Below are positions 1 through 9,165 of a stretch of DNA of 64,000 bases, piece after piece. Each line of letters begins with the position of its first letter. The first letter of the stretch is position 1. Under the pieces are notes generated by a model, which had not been told where the DNA came from, searched no databases, and was given only the letters and a program-made list of their open reading frames with translations. Source of the DNA: an uncultured Microbulbifer sp. (GTDB lineage Bacteria; Pseudomonadota; Gammaproteobacteria; Pseudomonadales; Cellvibrionaceae); the NCBI RefSeq assembly GCF_947504145.1, contig NZ_CANNGQ010000003.1, positions 496,001 through 560,000 of the forward strand. The letters run 5' to 3'. Both the position numbers and the translations under genes were made by a program.

Positions 1-634
1 CCAGGTGCACGATATTCTCATTGAGATCGTGATCGCCACCGGAAATAAAAATTTTCTGCCCGCTGATACGGTAGGTGCCGTCTCCCGATTTTTCCGCGCT
101 GGTACACAGGTCGGCAAGTCCAGAGCCGGCACCGGGCTCGGTCAGCGCCATGGTCCCAGCGAAACGCCCCTCGCGCATGGGCCGTACCCACTGTTCGACC
201 TGCTCTGGCGTGCCGTAGCGCTGCAGCAGGTTGGCATTGCCGCTGGTGAGCGCGGTGTAACCGGACGCGGCACTGCCGGCAGCGGTCAACCAGGTGTAAA
301 TCACCGTGTTGACCAGCTCCGGCAACTGCATGCCGCCCAGCTCGAAATCCGCACTGGCACTGGCCAGCCCGGAATCAATAATCGCGGCGACCGCCTGCTT
401 GACCTCATCCTGCACGCTGACGCTGTGACCGGTGAAGACTGGATCGGTGGTATCTACCGCGTGGCGGATGGGCAGCAGGTGGCGCTCGGCCACAACGCGG
501 GCGGTATCCAGCGCCGCCTCGATGGTTTCACGACTGTGCTCACGATAACGGTCCCGCTCACACAGGGATTCCGCCTCAAACATTTCGTACAGCAAAAAGC
601 TGAACTCGCGCTCTTTCAAAATCGCAGCCGACAT
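1..634 (-). CDS. acyl-CoA dehydrogenase (partial, C-terminus outside window)
   Basis: The first 211 residues of an acyl-CoA dehydrogenase, the FAD enzyme that oxidises acyl-CoA to 2-enoyl-CoA in beta-oxidation. The reading frame is open from the ATG at 634 to the window edge. The N-terminal helical domain is followed by the flavin/substrate segment MALTEPGAGSGLADL and then KIFISGGDHDLNENIVHL. That combination is typical of the large (about 600-residue) FadE-like branch with an extra C-terminal domain. The catalytic Glu lies beyond the edge and cannot be checked. It is transcribed away from the XRE regulator at 846. The family is clear; the substrate is unknown. Confidence 0.9.
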   Translation of the reverse strand, partial: MSAAILKEREFSFLLYEMFEAESLCERDRYREHSRETIEAALDTARVVAERHLLPIRHAVDTTDPVFTGHSVSVQDEVKQAVAAIIDSGLASASADFELGGMQLPELVNTVIYTWLTAAGSAASGYTALTSGNANLLQRYGTPEQVEQWVRPMREGRFAGTMALTEPGAGSGLADLCTSAEKSGDGTYRISGQKIFISGGDHDLNENIVHL

Positions 635-845
635 CACTCAAATTCCTTAGCTGGTGTCCAGTTGCAGGCCAGTGTGCAGCGCTGCTGGCGGCGAAACCAT
701 GACATCCAGTGTCGGGAAGCACTCCCTGTCTGGCGCGAATTATCACGACGGGAATTTGGCGCAATTTAGTGCTCGCACAGGAAGTTGAAAACCTGATACT
801 ATTTTTGAAAAGATTTCTTTTCCAGCGGAAAACCCAGGAATCACT

Positions 846-1739
846 ATGCACCAGCTACAACATAATAATTGCAGTGCAGTACGCCCGATCACCCCAGCGC
901 CCCAGCCCGTAGAGACAGGTCACCCGGCGTTTGGCCGCTTCTTGCGGTTCTGGCGTGGCGTCTTCCATCTCAGCCAGGAGGACCTGGCGGAGCGGCTGGA
1001 TTGCTCCCCACGACATGTGAGCCGCCTGGAAAACGGCAGCAGCCGCCCCAGCGAGGCCATGGTGCGCCAGATCTGCAGCGCCCTGGCACTTGGGCGGCGG
1101 GATTCCAACCACCTGATGGTGGCCGCGGGCTTTGCGCCCGACGAGGAGTTCCTCGACTTTCACGCACCGGAATACCGCTGGTTGCGCAAGGCCATGGCCA
1201 TGAACCTGCGCGCCCTGGAGCCCTACCCCACCGCGCTGCTCGACAGCGCCGGCAACCTGGCCATGGTCAACCACAGCTGGGTGCGCTTTTTCCTCAACGC
1301 GGTACCCCGTGCGCGCCTGGACACCGTGGGCAATTACTACGAATTCCTGTTCCACCGCGACGGCGTCGGCGGCCATGTCAGTAACTGGGAGAATGCGCTC
1401 TCGGTGATTCTGATGACGATTACCCAGCACGCTCTGTTCACCAACAAGGAAGAGGATTTGCAGGTAATGCAGCGGCTGGAAAAGCACCCCTACCTGCCCG
1501 CGGACTGGAAACGCCGCGCGGCGGCCATGGAGCCCATGACCAGCTTCCGCCTGCAAATCACCATTGACGGAAAGCTGGAACGCTTTTTCAGTGTTATGAG
1601 TACCGTTGGTGCGCTGGGGCCATCGGAATACAACTCCGAGCCCAACTATTCCATTCACACCCTGTATCCGGAAAGCGATGATTTCGATCTCGAAGGCCTT
1701 GCCGAGCGCGCGGTGGATCATCCACTGCTCGCCTATTAG
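846..1739 (+). CDS. XRE-family regulator with MmyB-like ligand-binding domain
   Basis: A 297-residue DNA-binding regulator. Residues about 30-90 form a Cro/C1-type helix-turn-helix (LSQEDLAERLDCSPRHVSRLENG). The rest matches the MmyB-like PAS-type ligand-binding domain (EYRWLRKAMAMNLRALEPYPTALLDSAGNLAMVNHSW). In this family that fold is thought to sense a small hydrophobic ligand. The ATG at 846 has CAGGA seven bases upstream. It sits divergently from the acyl-CoA dehydrogenase and 80 bp before the MFS transporter, so either could be its target. That link rests on position only. Confidence 0.85.
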   Translation: MHQLQHNNCSAVRPITPAPQPVETGHPAFGRFLRFWRGVFHLSQEDLAERLDCSPRHVSRLENGSSRPSEAMVRQICSALALGRRDSNHLMVAAGFAPDEEFLDFHAPEYRWLRKAMAMNLRALEPYPTALLDSAGNLAMVNHSWVRFFLNAVPRARLDTVGNYYEFLFHRDGVGGHVSNWENALSVILMTITQHALFTNKEEDLQVMQRLEKHPYLPADWKRRAAAMEPMTSFRLQITIDGKLERFFSVMSTVGALGPSEYNSEPNYSIHTLYPESDDFDLEGLAERAVDHPLLAY

Positions 1740-1819
1740 CCGTTAAGATGGACCCATGCGCACACCGTGACACGCAGCGGGAATAACAATAAAACCATGC
1801 ACATATACGGAAACTGTTT

Positions 1820-3217
1820 ATGTCGCCCTTACCCACGGCCAATGGCCGCTTCTGGCTCTATGCCCTGCCCCAGTTCGCCATCGCTTATGTGACCCTGGCG
1901 ATCGTTAATTTTGTACCGGCCTTTTACGCCTCGGAAGTCGGGCTGCCGATGCTCACCGTCAGCGCCATGATGCTGCTCTCCCGCGCTCTCGATGTGATCA
2001 CCGATCCACTGATCGGCAATCTCAGCGACCGCACCGCCTCTCCCCACGGGAGGCGCAAGCCGTGGCTGGTTGCGGGGTTGCCAATTTTGATTGCCGGCGC
2101 CTGGATTCTGTTTCTACCCCCGGAGGGTGCCAGCGGTACCTATTATTTCGCGGCCATCTCGGTGCTGTTTCTCGGCCTCACCATGATTCAGCTGCCGTAT
2201 ATCGCCTGGGGCGCCGAGCTGTATCAGGATTACGACACCCGCACCCGTATCACCAGTATCCGCGAACGGGTCGGCGCGCTGGGTAGCGCCGGTGCACTGG
2301 TGACCGCATTGATACTGGGAGTATTCGGGGTCGTCTCCCTCGGCAGCACCCTGCAGGCCATGGTCTGGGTCATCACCTTGGGAACACCGATACTGATTGC
2401 CATCGCCCTGGTGACGGTGCCAGCGGAGCCACCCGCAGCCGCTCACGAGCAACAGGTACCCTTCTGGCAGGGTATTCGTGTCGCGCTGGCCAATCCGGTG
2501 TTCCGGCTGTTCGCCGCGGGGATTTTTCTTGTGTATCTGGGACTGGCACCGGCGGGCGCTACCGGCTGGTTCCTGTTCGACCATATTCTGCAACGGGGCG
2601 ATCTCTACGCGCCGTCGATACTGCTGGATTTCGCGTTCAGTTTCGCCGGCCTGCCGTTCTGGACCTGGCTCGCAACACGCACCTCCAAGCACCGCGCACT
2701 GACCGCCGCGCTTTTGTGGACCGCGTGCGTCAGCCTTTTGATTCCCCTGGTGGTTCCCTACGGACCCTTGGCAACCATGGCGATCAGTGCGGTGCGCACC
2801 TTTGCCCTGGGAGGCATTCTTATGCTGCCGTTTGCGATCGTCGCGGATGTGATTGATATGGACCGGCTCAAAACCGGCCAGCAGCGCACGGGCATTTACA
2901 TGGCGTTTGGCGGTATCACCATCAAGCTCGCGGTCACGATTGGGGTTTCCCTGGCGCTGGCGATTCCCGGCCTGTTCGGGTTTGATGCCACTAGCCGCGA
3001 CAACAGTGCGGACGCCATGTTTTCCGTCACCGGCACCTACGCCTGGCTCGGCGCGGTGTTTTTTATTCTGGCCGCGCCACTGTTCTGGCGCTTCCCGTTG
3101 AGCCGCAAGGAAGTTCAGGCGATGCAGGCGCTGATTGCTCGCAATCAGGGAGAGGGTGCCGCACATTTACCGCAGGCGGGGCCGGACGGCGAGATCGCTT
3201 GCGCCAGCCAGAATTAA
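1820..3217 (+). CDS. GPH-family (MelB-like) MFS sugar/cation symporter
   Basis: A 465-residue inner-membrane transporter with about 12 hydrophobic segments. The family marker is SRALDVITDPLIGNLSDRT followed by GRRKPW in the loop after helix 2, which is the Asp/Arg signature of glycoside-pentoside-hexuronide:cation symporters (MelB type). Known members import glycosides together with H+ or Na+. A second GPH transporter lies at 11827-13299, suggesting related but distinct substrates. GGAA precedes the ATG. It is probably expressed with or under control of the XRE regulator just upstream. The exact substrate cannot be read from the sequence. Confidence 0.85.
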   Translation: MSPLPTANGRFWLYALPQFAIAYVTLAIVNFVPAFYASEVGLPMLTVSAMMLLSRALDVITDPLIGNLSDRTASPHGRRKPWLVAGLPILIAGAWILFLPPEGASGTYYFAAISVLFLGLTMIQLPYIAWGAELYQDYDTRTRITSIRERVGALGSAGALVTALILGVFGVVSLGSTLQAMVWVITLGTPILIAIALVTVPAEPPAAAHEQQVPFWQGIRVALANPVFRLFAAGIFLVYLGLAPAGATGWFLFDHILQRGDLYAPSILLDFAFSFAGLPFWTWLATRTSKHRALTAALLWTACVSLLIPLVVPYGPLATMAISAVRTFALGGILMLPFAIVADVIDMDRLKTGQQRTGIYMAFGGITIKLAVTIGVSLALAIPGLFGFDATSRDNSADAMFSVTGTYAWLGAVFFILAAPLFWRFPLSRKEVQAMQALIARNQGEGAAHLPQAGPDGEIACASQN

Positions 3218-3274
3218 TCCGGCATTGCGCGGGCGCTTAGCAAGAAAGGAAAAATAACAGAGCGTCTTTTTAGC

Positions 3275-3922
3275 TCAGCGCTTCTGTGAGGTGCCGTCCT
3301 GGTTGCCCAGAAACAGACCGATTACGGTATCGCAATGGGCATCAATCATTTTGTTGCTGAGCATATCCATGCCGTAAACCGCGCGAATTTCTTCACTGGC
3401 CAGAAACGGATGGTGGATGGCGCCAAGGAATGCGTATTCCACCAGTACCGGATTCAGGTTGGGAAAGTAGCCGCGCTTCTGTAACGCCTCAATGCCGTCC
3501 TGAAACTGCTGATTGGATTCGCGAATCAGGTTCTGTACCGCCCACGCCAGCCGGGGGTTGGGTGCCGACGCTTCGCGCATGGTCATCTTGATGTATTGGG
3601 GATGACGGGCGGCGTGGTGCACATAGGCACGAATCCAGGCGGCGGTTTTTTCAACCGACAATTCCTGATCCTCACCAAACGGCGGCGGCGGCAAGTTTTC
3701 CGATAACAGGTCGTGCGCGCGCATCAGCGCCGCCTGCCACAACCCTTCTTTGTCGTTGAAATAAAACTTGATCAGGCCCTGACTGACTCCGGCGCGCTCG
3801 GCGATGCTGCGCCAGGTCGCCCCTTCATAGCCGCGCTCGGCAAACTCTTCGATCGCCGCTTCCAGCATGCGAAGCTCGCGGGCCTTGGCCTTGCTGTCAT
3901 TTTTTTTTGCAGATGCTGACAC
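3275..3922 (-). CDS. TetR/AcrR-family transcriptional regulator
   Basis: A TetR repressor: the N-terminal HTH (LEAAIEEFAERGYEGATWRSIAERAGVSQGLIKFYFNDKEGLW) is followed by an all-helical ligand domain. The open frame reaches back to a TTG at 4006, but its first 13 codons would be translated from the terminator hairpin and T-run of the upstream TBDR gene, so that start is rejected. The GTG at 3922, preceded by AGAAAG, gives a normal 215-residue protein; GTG 3940 is a second choice. It lies downstream of the TBDR/cupin operon on the same strand and converges with the MFS gene. Ligand unknown. Confidence 0.85.
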   Translation of the reverse strand: MSASAKKNDSKAKARELRMLEAAIEEFAERGYEGATWRSIAERAGVSQGLIKFYFNDKEGLWQAALMRAHDLLSENLPPPPFGEDQELSVEKTAAWIRAYVHHAARHPQYIKMTMREASAPNPRLAWAVQNLIRESNQQFQDGIEALQKRGYFPNLNPVLVEYAFLGAIHHPFLASEEIRAVYGMDMLSNKMIDAHCDTVIGLFLGNQDGTSQKR

Positions 3923-3972
3923 GGTAGAACTTTCTGCCACGGTGATGCCCAATAGTAGTCGCTTTTTACAGA

Positions 3973-4005
3973 AGAAAAAAAACCGCACGGATCGCCGTGC
4001 GGTCA
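3973..4005 (-). terminator. rho-independent terminator of the TBDR gene at 4076-6751
   Basis: Read on the minus strand, a hairpin with arms CCGCACGG and CCGTGCGG is followed by eight T. It lies about 70 bases after the TBDR stop codon and before the TetR coding sequence. Confidence 0.85.
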
Positions 4006-4041
4006 AGGTCAGATTCTACTGCAAAGTGCTTCAGGAAGGTA

Positions 4042-4061
4042 TGCCGGCCCAAATGGGCCGG
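4042..4061 (-). terminator. GC-rich hairpin between TBDR stop and its terminator
   Basis: A perfect inverted repeat, GCCGGCCC-AAAT-GGGCCGGC, 15 bases after the TBDR stop. It has no T-run of its own. It may stabilise the mRNA 3' end or act with the terminator at 3973-4005. Confidence 0.5.
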
Positions 4062-4075
4062 CGAGAGAGGACTGC

Positions 4076-6751
4076 TTAAAAATTGTAATTCAGCGCCATG
4101 CCAAAAGTGCGAGGCTCTACGGTAAATACATTGGTGAACAGACCGGCAGACGAGTCGGCCACATACATACCCTCGATGTGATCTTCGTCCGCCAGGTTTT
4201 TGGCAAAGGCGCGCAACTGCCAGGTGCCATCCTTGTCGGTCAGAGTGGCCTGTGCGTTCCAGATATCCCAGGCATCGATTTTATCGATGTCGTCGTTGTA
4301 GACGCGACCGTACATATCATCCTGCCAGTAGTAATCCAGGCGCAGCGCCAGGTCCGCCGCATCCAGATTCCAGGTGTACTCAGCACCCAGGCTCGCGGTC
4401 AGCTCCGGCGAGTTGGGCATGGCGTTGCCGTCAAGATTCTGCTCGATACCCGGCACAATGGCGTAGGGTGCCGGCAGACCAAGTGCGTCGGCGGAACAGC
4501 TGGTTACGTAACCCAGGCCCGGATCCGGTGCACCATTGTGCATCAGCACACAGTTGGACGCGGTGGTTAGATCTTTCAGTAACGATACATTCTCGGCACC
4601 GTTCGTAGGATCACGCGGGTCAATGGAGGAAAAGTCCTTAACCTCAGTGTGCAGGTAAGCGATGTTTGCGTTAAACAACCAGTTGTCGGTGGGCGCGTAG
4701 ACGAACTCGGTCTCCAGACCATAGATCTCCGCCGCGGTGTTCTCGGTAAAAGAGGTGCGGTCAATAATTTTGGAAACCTGCAGGTCTTCGTAGTCGTAGT
4801 AGAACAGGCTGAAGTTCGCCTGCAGACTGCGCGACAGCAATTTGTTCTTCGCACCCAGCTCGTAGGCGTTTACGTACTCCGGGTCATACAGGGAGCTGAA
4901 GTCCGGATAGGCCACCGGGTCGAAAGGTGCATTGAAACCGCCGCCCTTGTAGCCGCGACTGAACGACCCGTAGAACAGGGATTCATCAGTGGCTTTCAGG
5001 TCCGGCGCCCAGTCCAGCACGATGCGGCCGGTACCTTCGGTCCAGCTGTCCTCCGCGGTGCGGCCGGGGCTCACCGCGCTCCAGTCCACATCGGTACCAA
5101 AGGGCAGTAAAACCGGAATGCCATCGGGGCCGTTGTTAAACAGGTTCGGACGATCGTCGATGGACTTTTCGTCTTTGGTAATCCGCGCACCCACGGTCAA
5201 ACGCAATTCATCGTTGATGTCGTAATAAATCTCTCCAAAGGCCGCGCTGGAGGTCAACGCATATTGATTGGTCTGCTGGCGGAAGCTCGGGCTTACCCAG
5301 CCGGTACCATCAGCACCAAACGTCGCCGGGAATACCACGGAGAAGTAGTCCAGTCCGGTGCCAACTACCCAATAGTCATCGCTCAACTCGGCGTCCATAT
5401 AGAAAGCGCCAGCGAGGAAGTTCAGCGGGCCATCAAAGTTGGAAGCCAGGTGTGCCTCAAAAGTGTGCTGACGCACGTCATTATTCGACTGATCATATAC
5501 ATCCATAGAGTTGCCGTAATAGGCAACGTCGCCACCCACCAGGCCGGTGTTGTTTGCGGACGGCGCAGAGGTCGGCAGGGTGCCATCGGCAAAGTAAGTG
5601 GCATAAGTATTTGGTGCAACAAACGGCAGTAGCGGTGAAGGTGTCCACTCGATGGTGCTGGCGTTCATATTGAAATCCTGAACCGACAACATGGAGGTTT
5701 CCTGATAGCTGCCGGTCATGGCCAGGGAGTAATCGCCAAAGTCGTGATCGAAACGCAGGATTGCCAGGGTTTCCTCTACTTCGAAGACCGGATCGGTGTC
5801 CGCATTCACTTTGCGTAGATCCGCGGGGTTTTCAGCAATGGAGCCCTCACCCGCAACCGGGGCCAAGGCCTCCAGCAACAACGGCAGAGTCCCGGTGATT
5901 TGAGCGAGCGGGTTCACATTGTCAAAGGTCAGCTCATCCGGGGAGCAGCCCAGCAGTCCGGTGGCGTCTGCTTTACACAACTGCTTCTGACTGCGAGTCC
6001 GGGTGCTGTCCTCTTCAAACTGGGAAACCATCAAATTGAGACTGGTGTTCTCCCCCGGGCTCCAATTCAGTGACAGGCGCGCGGACCACTGATCGCGGCC
6101 ATCGATATCATTACCGGTAAACAGGTTCTCGGTGTAACCGTCACGTTCCAGGGCGATCGCTGCCAGACGCACGGCAAAGGTATCGGAAATAGGCAGGTTG
6201 ACCGCACCCTTCACTTTCTTGTGGTCGTAGTTGCCGTACTGCCCCTCAAGGTTTGCTTCCACTTCATCGGGGTTGGCGCGCGCGGTAATCATATTCACCG
6301 CACCGCCGGTCGAGTTGCGGCCAAACAGGGTGCCCTGTGGGCCGCGCAGTACGGCCACCTGCTCCACATCGTAGTATTCGGTCTGAAACATACGCGGTGC
6401 CAGCAGTGGCACTTCATTCACATGAATGCCGACACCCGCATCGGAAGCCGCGGAAATAACGTCCTGGCCCACGCCGCGAATTTTAAAATTGCTGCCTACA
6501 AAATTGTCTTTGGAGAAGGACACATTCGGTGCAGAAAAGCGCATATCTGAAATGCTGTTGATCTGCTTTGCTTCCAGCGCACTGGCATCAAACGCCGTGG
6601 CCGCAATGGGTACGTCCTGCAATCGCTCTTCTTTTTTTTGTGCAACGACGGTGACTTCTTCCAGCTCCCAAGCCAGTGCCGGCGCAGCCGCCAGCAGTAC
6701 TGCAGTGGCAAGCACGCTGCGCTGAAATTTTTGATTGGTGTATTTCATCAT
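4076..6751 (-). CDS. TonB-dependent outer-membrane receptor
   Basis: An 891-residue TBDR that imports a substrate across the outer membrane using TonB energy. A signal peptide (residues 1 to about 27, ending APALA) is followed by a TonB-box-like LEEVTVVAQKK, a plug domain (DVEQVAVLRGPQGTLFGRNSTGGAVNMIT) and a 22-strand barrel ending in Phe (NYNF). The start is one of two adjacent ATGs (6751, 6748) after GGGAG; longer starts would put about 47 residues before the signal peptide. The plug is of the type common in receptors linked to hydrophobic or aromatic substrates rather than the Xanthomonas-Caulobacter sugar type. It follows the cupin gene in an apparent operon. Substrate unknown. Confidence 0.9.
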   Translation of the reverse strand: MMKYTNQKFQRSVLATAVLLAAAPALAWELEEVTVVAQKKEERLQDVPIAATAFDASALEAKQINSISDMRFSAPNVSFSKDNFVGSNFKIRGVGQDVISAASDAGVGIHVNEVPLLAPRMFQTEYYDVEQVAVLRGPQGTLFGRNSTGGAVNMITARANPDEVEANLEGQYGNYDHKKVKGAVNLPISDTFAVRLAAIALERDGYTENLFTGNDIDGRDQWSARLSLNWSPGENTSLNLMVSQFEEDSTRTRSQKQLCKADATGLLGCSPDELTFDNVNPLAQITGTLPLLLEALAPVAGEGSIAENPADLRKVNADTDPVFEVEETLAILRFDHDFGDYSLAMTGSYQETSMLSVQDFNMNASTIEWTPSPLLPFVAPNTYATYFADGTLPTSAPSANNTGLVGGDVAYYGNSMDVYDQSNNDVRQHTFEAHLASNFDGPLNFLAGAFYMDAELSDDYWVVGTGLDYFSVVFPATFGADGTGWVSPSFRQQTNQYALTSSAAFGEIYYDINDELRLTVGARITKDEKSIDDRPNLFNNGPDGIPVLLPFGTDVDWSAVSPGRTAEDSWTEGTGRIVLDWAPDLKATDESLFYGSFSRGYKGGGFNAPFDPVAYPDFSSLYDPEYVNAYELGAKNKLLSRSLQANFSLFYYDYEDLQVSKIIDRTSFTENTAAEIYGLETEFVYAPTDNWLFNANIAYLHTEVKDFSSIDPRDPTNGAENVSLLKDLTTASNCVLMHNGAPDPGLGYVTSCSADALGLPAPYAIVPGIEQNLDGNAMPNSPELTASLGAEYTWNLDAADLALRLDYYWQDDMYGRVYNDDIDKIDAWDIWNAQATLTDKDGTWQLRAFAKNLADEDHIEGMYVADSSAGLFTNVFTVEPRTFGMALNYNF

Positions 6752-6906
6752 CAAACTCCCTCTGGTCTTTTTATTACTTTTGTAACCGGGCGAACCGCCC
6801 CGGAAGTTCGGCATACTCTGCCGATCCATACTACATGTGTGTGTAGATCCATTGCAGCCGTACCGCTTTTTTCGGCCATTTCTTTCGAACAATCAGTAAC
6901 GCAAAT

Positions 6907-7455
6907 TTACTCGCCAACCACGATGGTTTTCGCACTGGAAGAGCCCTGCATATCGCACAGCATACGGTAGCCATTCAGCATGGTTTGGGCATCCACAATC
7001 ATGTCCAGGTCACCGGCTTCATCCAGCTGCACGTTGCAGCCGTAGATGGCAAACCACACGATGGTGGGACCGTCCTGATCTTCGGGGATCATCAGCGTGT
7101 GGCGACTGCCGGCAGGCTCATACAGGTAGCTGCCCGGCCCATTGACTGCCTCCGGAGATTCCTTGTAAAACCAGCGCCCCTGCAGGGTGACCGCGAACAC
7201 CTGGCCGGAGTGATAGTGCGGGGAGATCTTGGCGCCCGGCTGAAAGCGGTTGAACACCACCCACAATCCCTGCTTTACATCCACCTGCAGCACTTTTACT
7301 TCAACGCCTTCGCCAATGGTGACGAAGTCCAGGTCGCCCTCGGCAATGTGCAGGGTTTCTGCATGCCAGTCCGGAATCTTCGGCAGTGCTGCCGCGATCT
7401 GATCCACATCCATCGGTGCCTCTACGGTGTTCTCTACCGCGCTCTCATCGGTCAT
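6907..7455 (-). CDS. cupin protein, 2,4'-dihydroxyacetophenone dioxygenase-like
   Basis: A 182-residue single-domain cupin. Motif 1 (PHYHSGQVFAVTLQGRW) and motif 2 (GSRHTLMIPED) supply the metal ligands HxH and His of a mononuclear metalloenzyme. The closest familiar group is the 2,4'-dihydroxyacetophenone dioxygenase/ChrR-like cupins, which cleave aromatic side chains; this assignment comes from motif memory only and the reaction is not established. GGAG precedes the ATG. It is the first gene of a cupin-TBDR operon and is divergent from the GH1-like glycosidase, so it could process a phenolic or other aglycone released or imported by its neighbours. Confidence 0.75.
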   Translation of the reverse strand: MTDESAVENTVEAPMDVDQIAAALPKIPDWHAETLHIAEGDLDFVTIGEGVEVKVLQVDVKQGLWVVFNRFQPGAKISPHYHSGQVFAVTLQGRWFYKESPEAVNGPGSYLYEPAGSRHTLMIPEDQDGPTIVWFAIYGCNVQLDEAGDLDMIVDAQTMLNGYRMLCDMQGSSSAKTIVVGE

Positions 7456-7645
7456 GGGACTCTCCTACTCTCTTTTTATCCTTGGGTCTGGTTTTGGACC
7501 TGGTTAACATTTTAAGCATATGCTCAACGAATTTATCGAACGAATCCTTTATATGCAATAGAAACTAATTCTTTTTTTGAGCAAACACTTAATGATAGGC
7601 TTTGCGGCTCCACCAGTGGGCATACCAATAATGGAGAAACCGCAT
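7456..7645. promoter_or_regulatory. divergent promoter region, cupin-TBDR operon / GH1-like gene
   Basis: An AT-rich 190-base region shared by two divergent transcripts. It contains the perfect palindrome AGCATATGCT (7515-7524) and the AT-rich stretch 7530-7575. No regulator site can be assigned with certainty. Confidence 0.45.
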
Positions 7646-8872
7646 ATGCCATCACCATCCTTACCTGCCTTCCTCTGGTCCATCGGGGAAGAGGGCTCCG
7701 ACCCCTGGGTAACCCGTCAGGGCGGCCAGTACCGCATGGACCAATACACCTACAGCCAGCACCTGGAACACCAGGCTCAGGACCTCGCCGATATCGCCAG
7801 TACCGGTGTGCGCCACGTGCGCTACGGTATGCCCTGGCGACTGACCGAAAGCAGCCCCGGTGTTTTCGACTGGACCCTGTGGGACCAGGCTTTCGCCGCC
7901 TGCGAGCAATCCGGCCTGGTGCCCATCGTGGACCTGCTGCACTTCGGTCTGCCGGACTACTGCGACGGCTTCGGTAACACCGAGTGGATCAGCCACTTCA
8001 AACGTTATGTATCTGCGTTCCTGCGCCGCTATCCCGATCCGCAGTACTTCACCCCGATCAACGAGCCCTGCTTCACCGCCATCGGCTCCGGTTATCTGGG
8101 TGTCTGGAATGACCAGAAATCCAGCGAGGCAGACTTTGTTCGCCAGCTTACCTACCTGACACTGGGCAACCTGGAAGCACTGGCGCTGATCCACGCGGAC
8201 CGCGAAGCGCTTTGGGTCAGCGCAGAAACCTTTAACGTCCCCATTGCCACCAGCCCCGAGTTTGAAACCCAAGCAGAGCGCCAGCGGCTGTTTGGCTGGC
8301 TGGTCTGGGACCTGCACCTCGGGCTGGATCCGGTGCCGGAAATTGCCGAGGCGCTGGCACAGTGCGTTGAACCCGAAGTGCTGAGCCGCATTCGCGAACT
8401 CGCACAAAAAGACCGCCTGATTGCCGGCCACGATTTCTACCCCAATGGGGTGCAACCCATCGGTGACACCGATAAAACCTTTTCCATCGATGAGCGCCTG
8501 GCACTCTATGAAGCCGATGCGCGTCGCTGGCATCAGCGCTACCAGGTGCCCTTCTGGATTTCCGAAACGTCCAACTTTGGCCTCGACGTCAGTAACCAAT
8601 CCGAATGGCTGCAGAAATTCGCGCAGTCCATCGGCAAGCTGCGCGCAGAAGGCCTCCCGCTGGATGGCTTCTGCTGGTACAGCCGCGGCGACCAATACGA
8701 CTGGGGCACACTGATGCGAGAACCCAATGGTGTGGTCACCGAAGTGGGGCTTTACTCCGCCGCGCGCAAAGCGCGCCCGGTGCGCGACCTGTTTACCCAA
8801 CTCGTTCAGGCCGGGGTTCCCGCCACTGCAACCGCAACTCTCCGCGAGGATGCTATCGCCGTTGCCGACTGA
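7646..8872 (+). CDS. GH1-like (clan GH-A) glycoside hydrolase
   Basis: A 408-residue TIM-barrel glycosidase resembling family 1 beta-glycosidases but shorter than the usual 440-480. The acid/base motif is FTPINEPCFT with Glu about 140. The nucleophile candidate is Glu about 307 in FWISETSN, where GH1 normally has (I/V)TENG. RYGMPWRLTE near residue 60 matches the GH1 strand-2 region. No signal peptide is seen, so it should be cytoplasmic. The start chosen is the ATG at 7646 with GGAG nine bases upstream; ATGs at 7592 and 7631 and a TTG at 7577 extend the frame without a better ribosome site. It probably hydrolyses a glycoside taken up by a nearby GPH transporter. Confidence 0.75.
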   Translation: MPSPSLPAFLWSIGEEGSDPWVTRQGGQYRMDQYTYSQHLEHQAQDLADIASTGVRHVRYGMPWRLTESSPGVFDWTLWDQAFAACEQSGLVPIVDLLHFGLPDYCDGFGNTEWISHFKRYVSAFLRRYPDPQYFTPINEPCFTAIGSGYLGVWNDQKSSEADFVRQLTYLTLGNLEALALIHADREALWVSAETFNVPIATSPEFETQAERQRLFGWLVWDLHLGLDPVPEIAEALAQCVEPEVLSRIRELAQKDRLIAGHDFYPNGVQPIGDTDKTFSIDERLALYEADARRWHQRYQVPFWISETSNFGLDVSNQSEWLQKFAQSIGKLRAEGLPLDGFCWYSRGDQYDWGTLMREPNGVVTEVGLYSAARKARPVRDLFTQLVQAGVPATATATLREDAIAVAD

Positions 8873-9165
8873 GTTGTGGCCCCATCATCCAAGCCAGCGC
8901 CCCGCATTCCCGCGGGGTTGTCTCTCCAGATGTGTTTAGATACCGCAGCAAAACGTCAGACAACGGCAGGCATAACTTCCCCGAGCAATCAGCCGCAACC
9001 GCTCCCGGAAATTCAAATAAAAAAGTGGGCCGCCACCTGGCGACCCCGCCCTGAATCATTCAGAGCCACTCACTACCCAGCGATGAGACAGCGAAGAGAT
9101 CCTGTGAGTATTTCTTCATCGTTAGACAAACCTTAGCCATGCATTGGCAACGCTTTACAAGCCCG
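8873..9165. other. convergent intergenic region
   Basis: 293 bases between the ends of the GH1-like gene (+) and a TBDR gene (-). No open frame of interest. The only recognisable element is the minus-strand terminator at 9019-9046. Confidence 0.6.
9019..9046 (-). terminator. rho-independent terminator for the TBDR at 9166-11643
   Basis: On the minus strand GGGTCGCC-AGGT-GGCGGCCC (one G-T wobble) is followed by ACTTTTTTATTT, about 120 bases beyond the TBDR stop. Confidence 0.6.
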
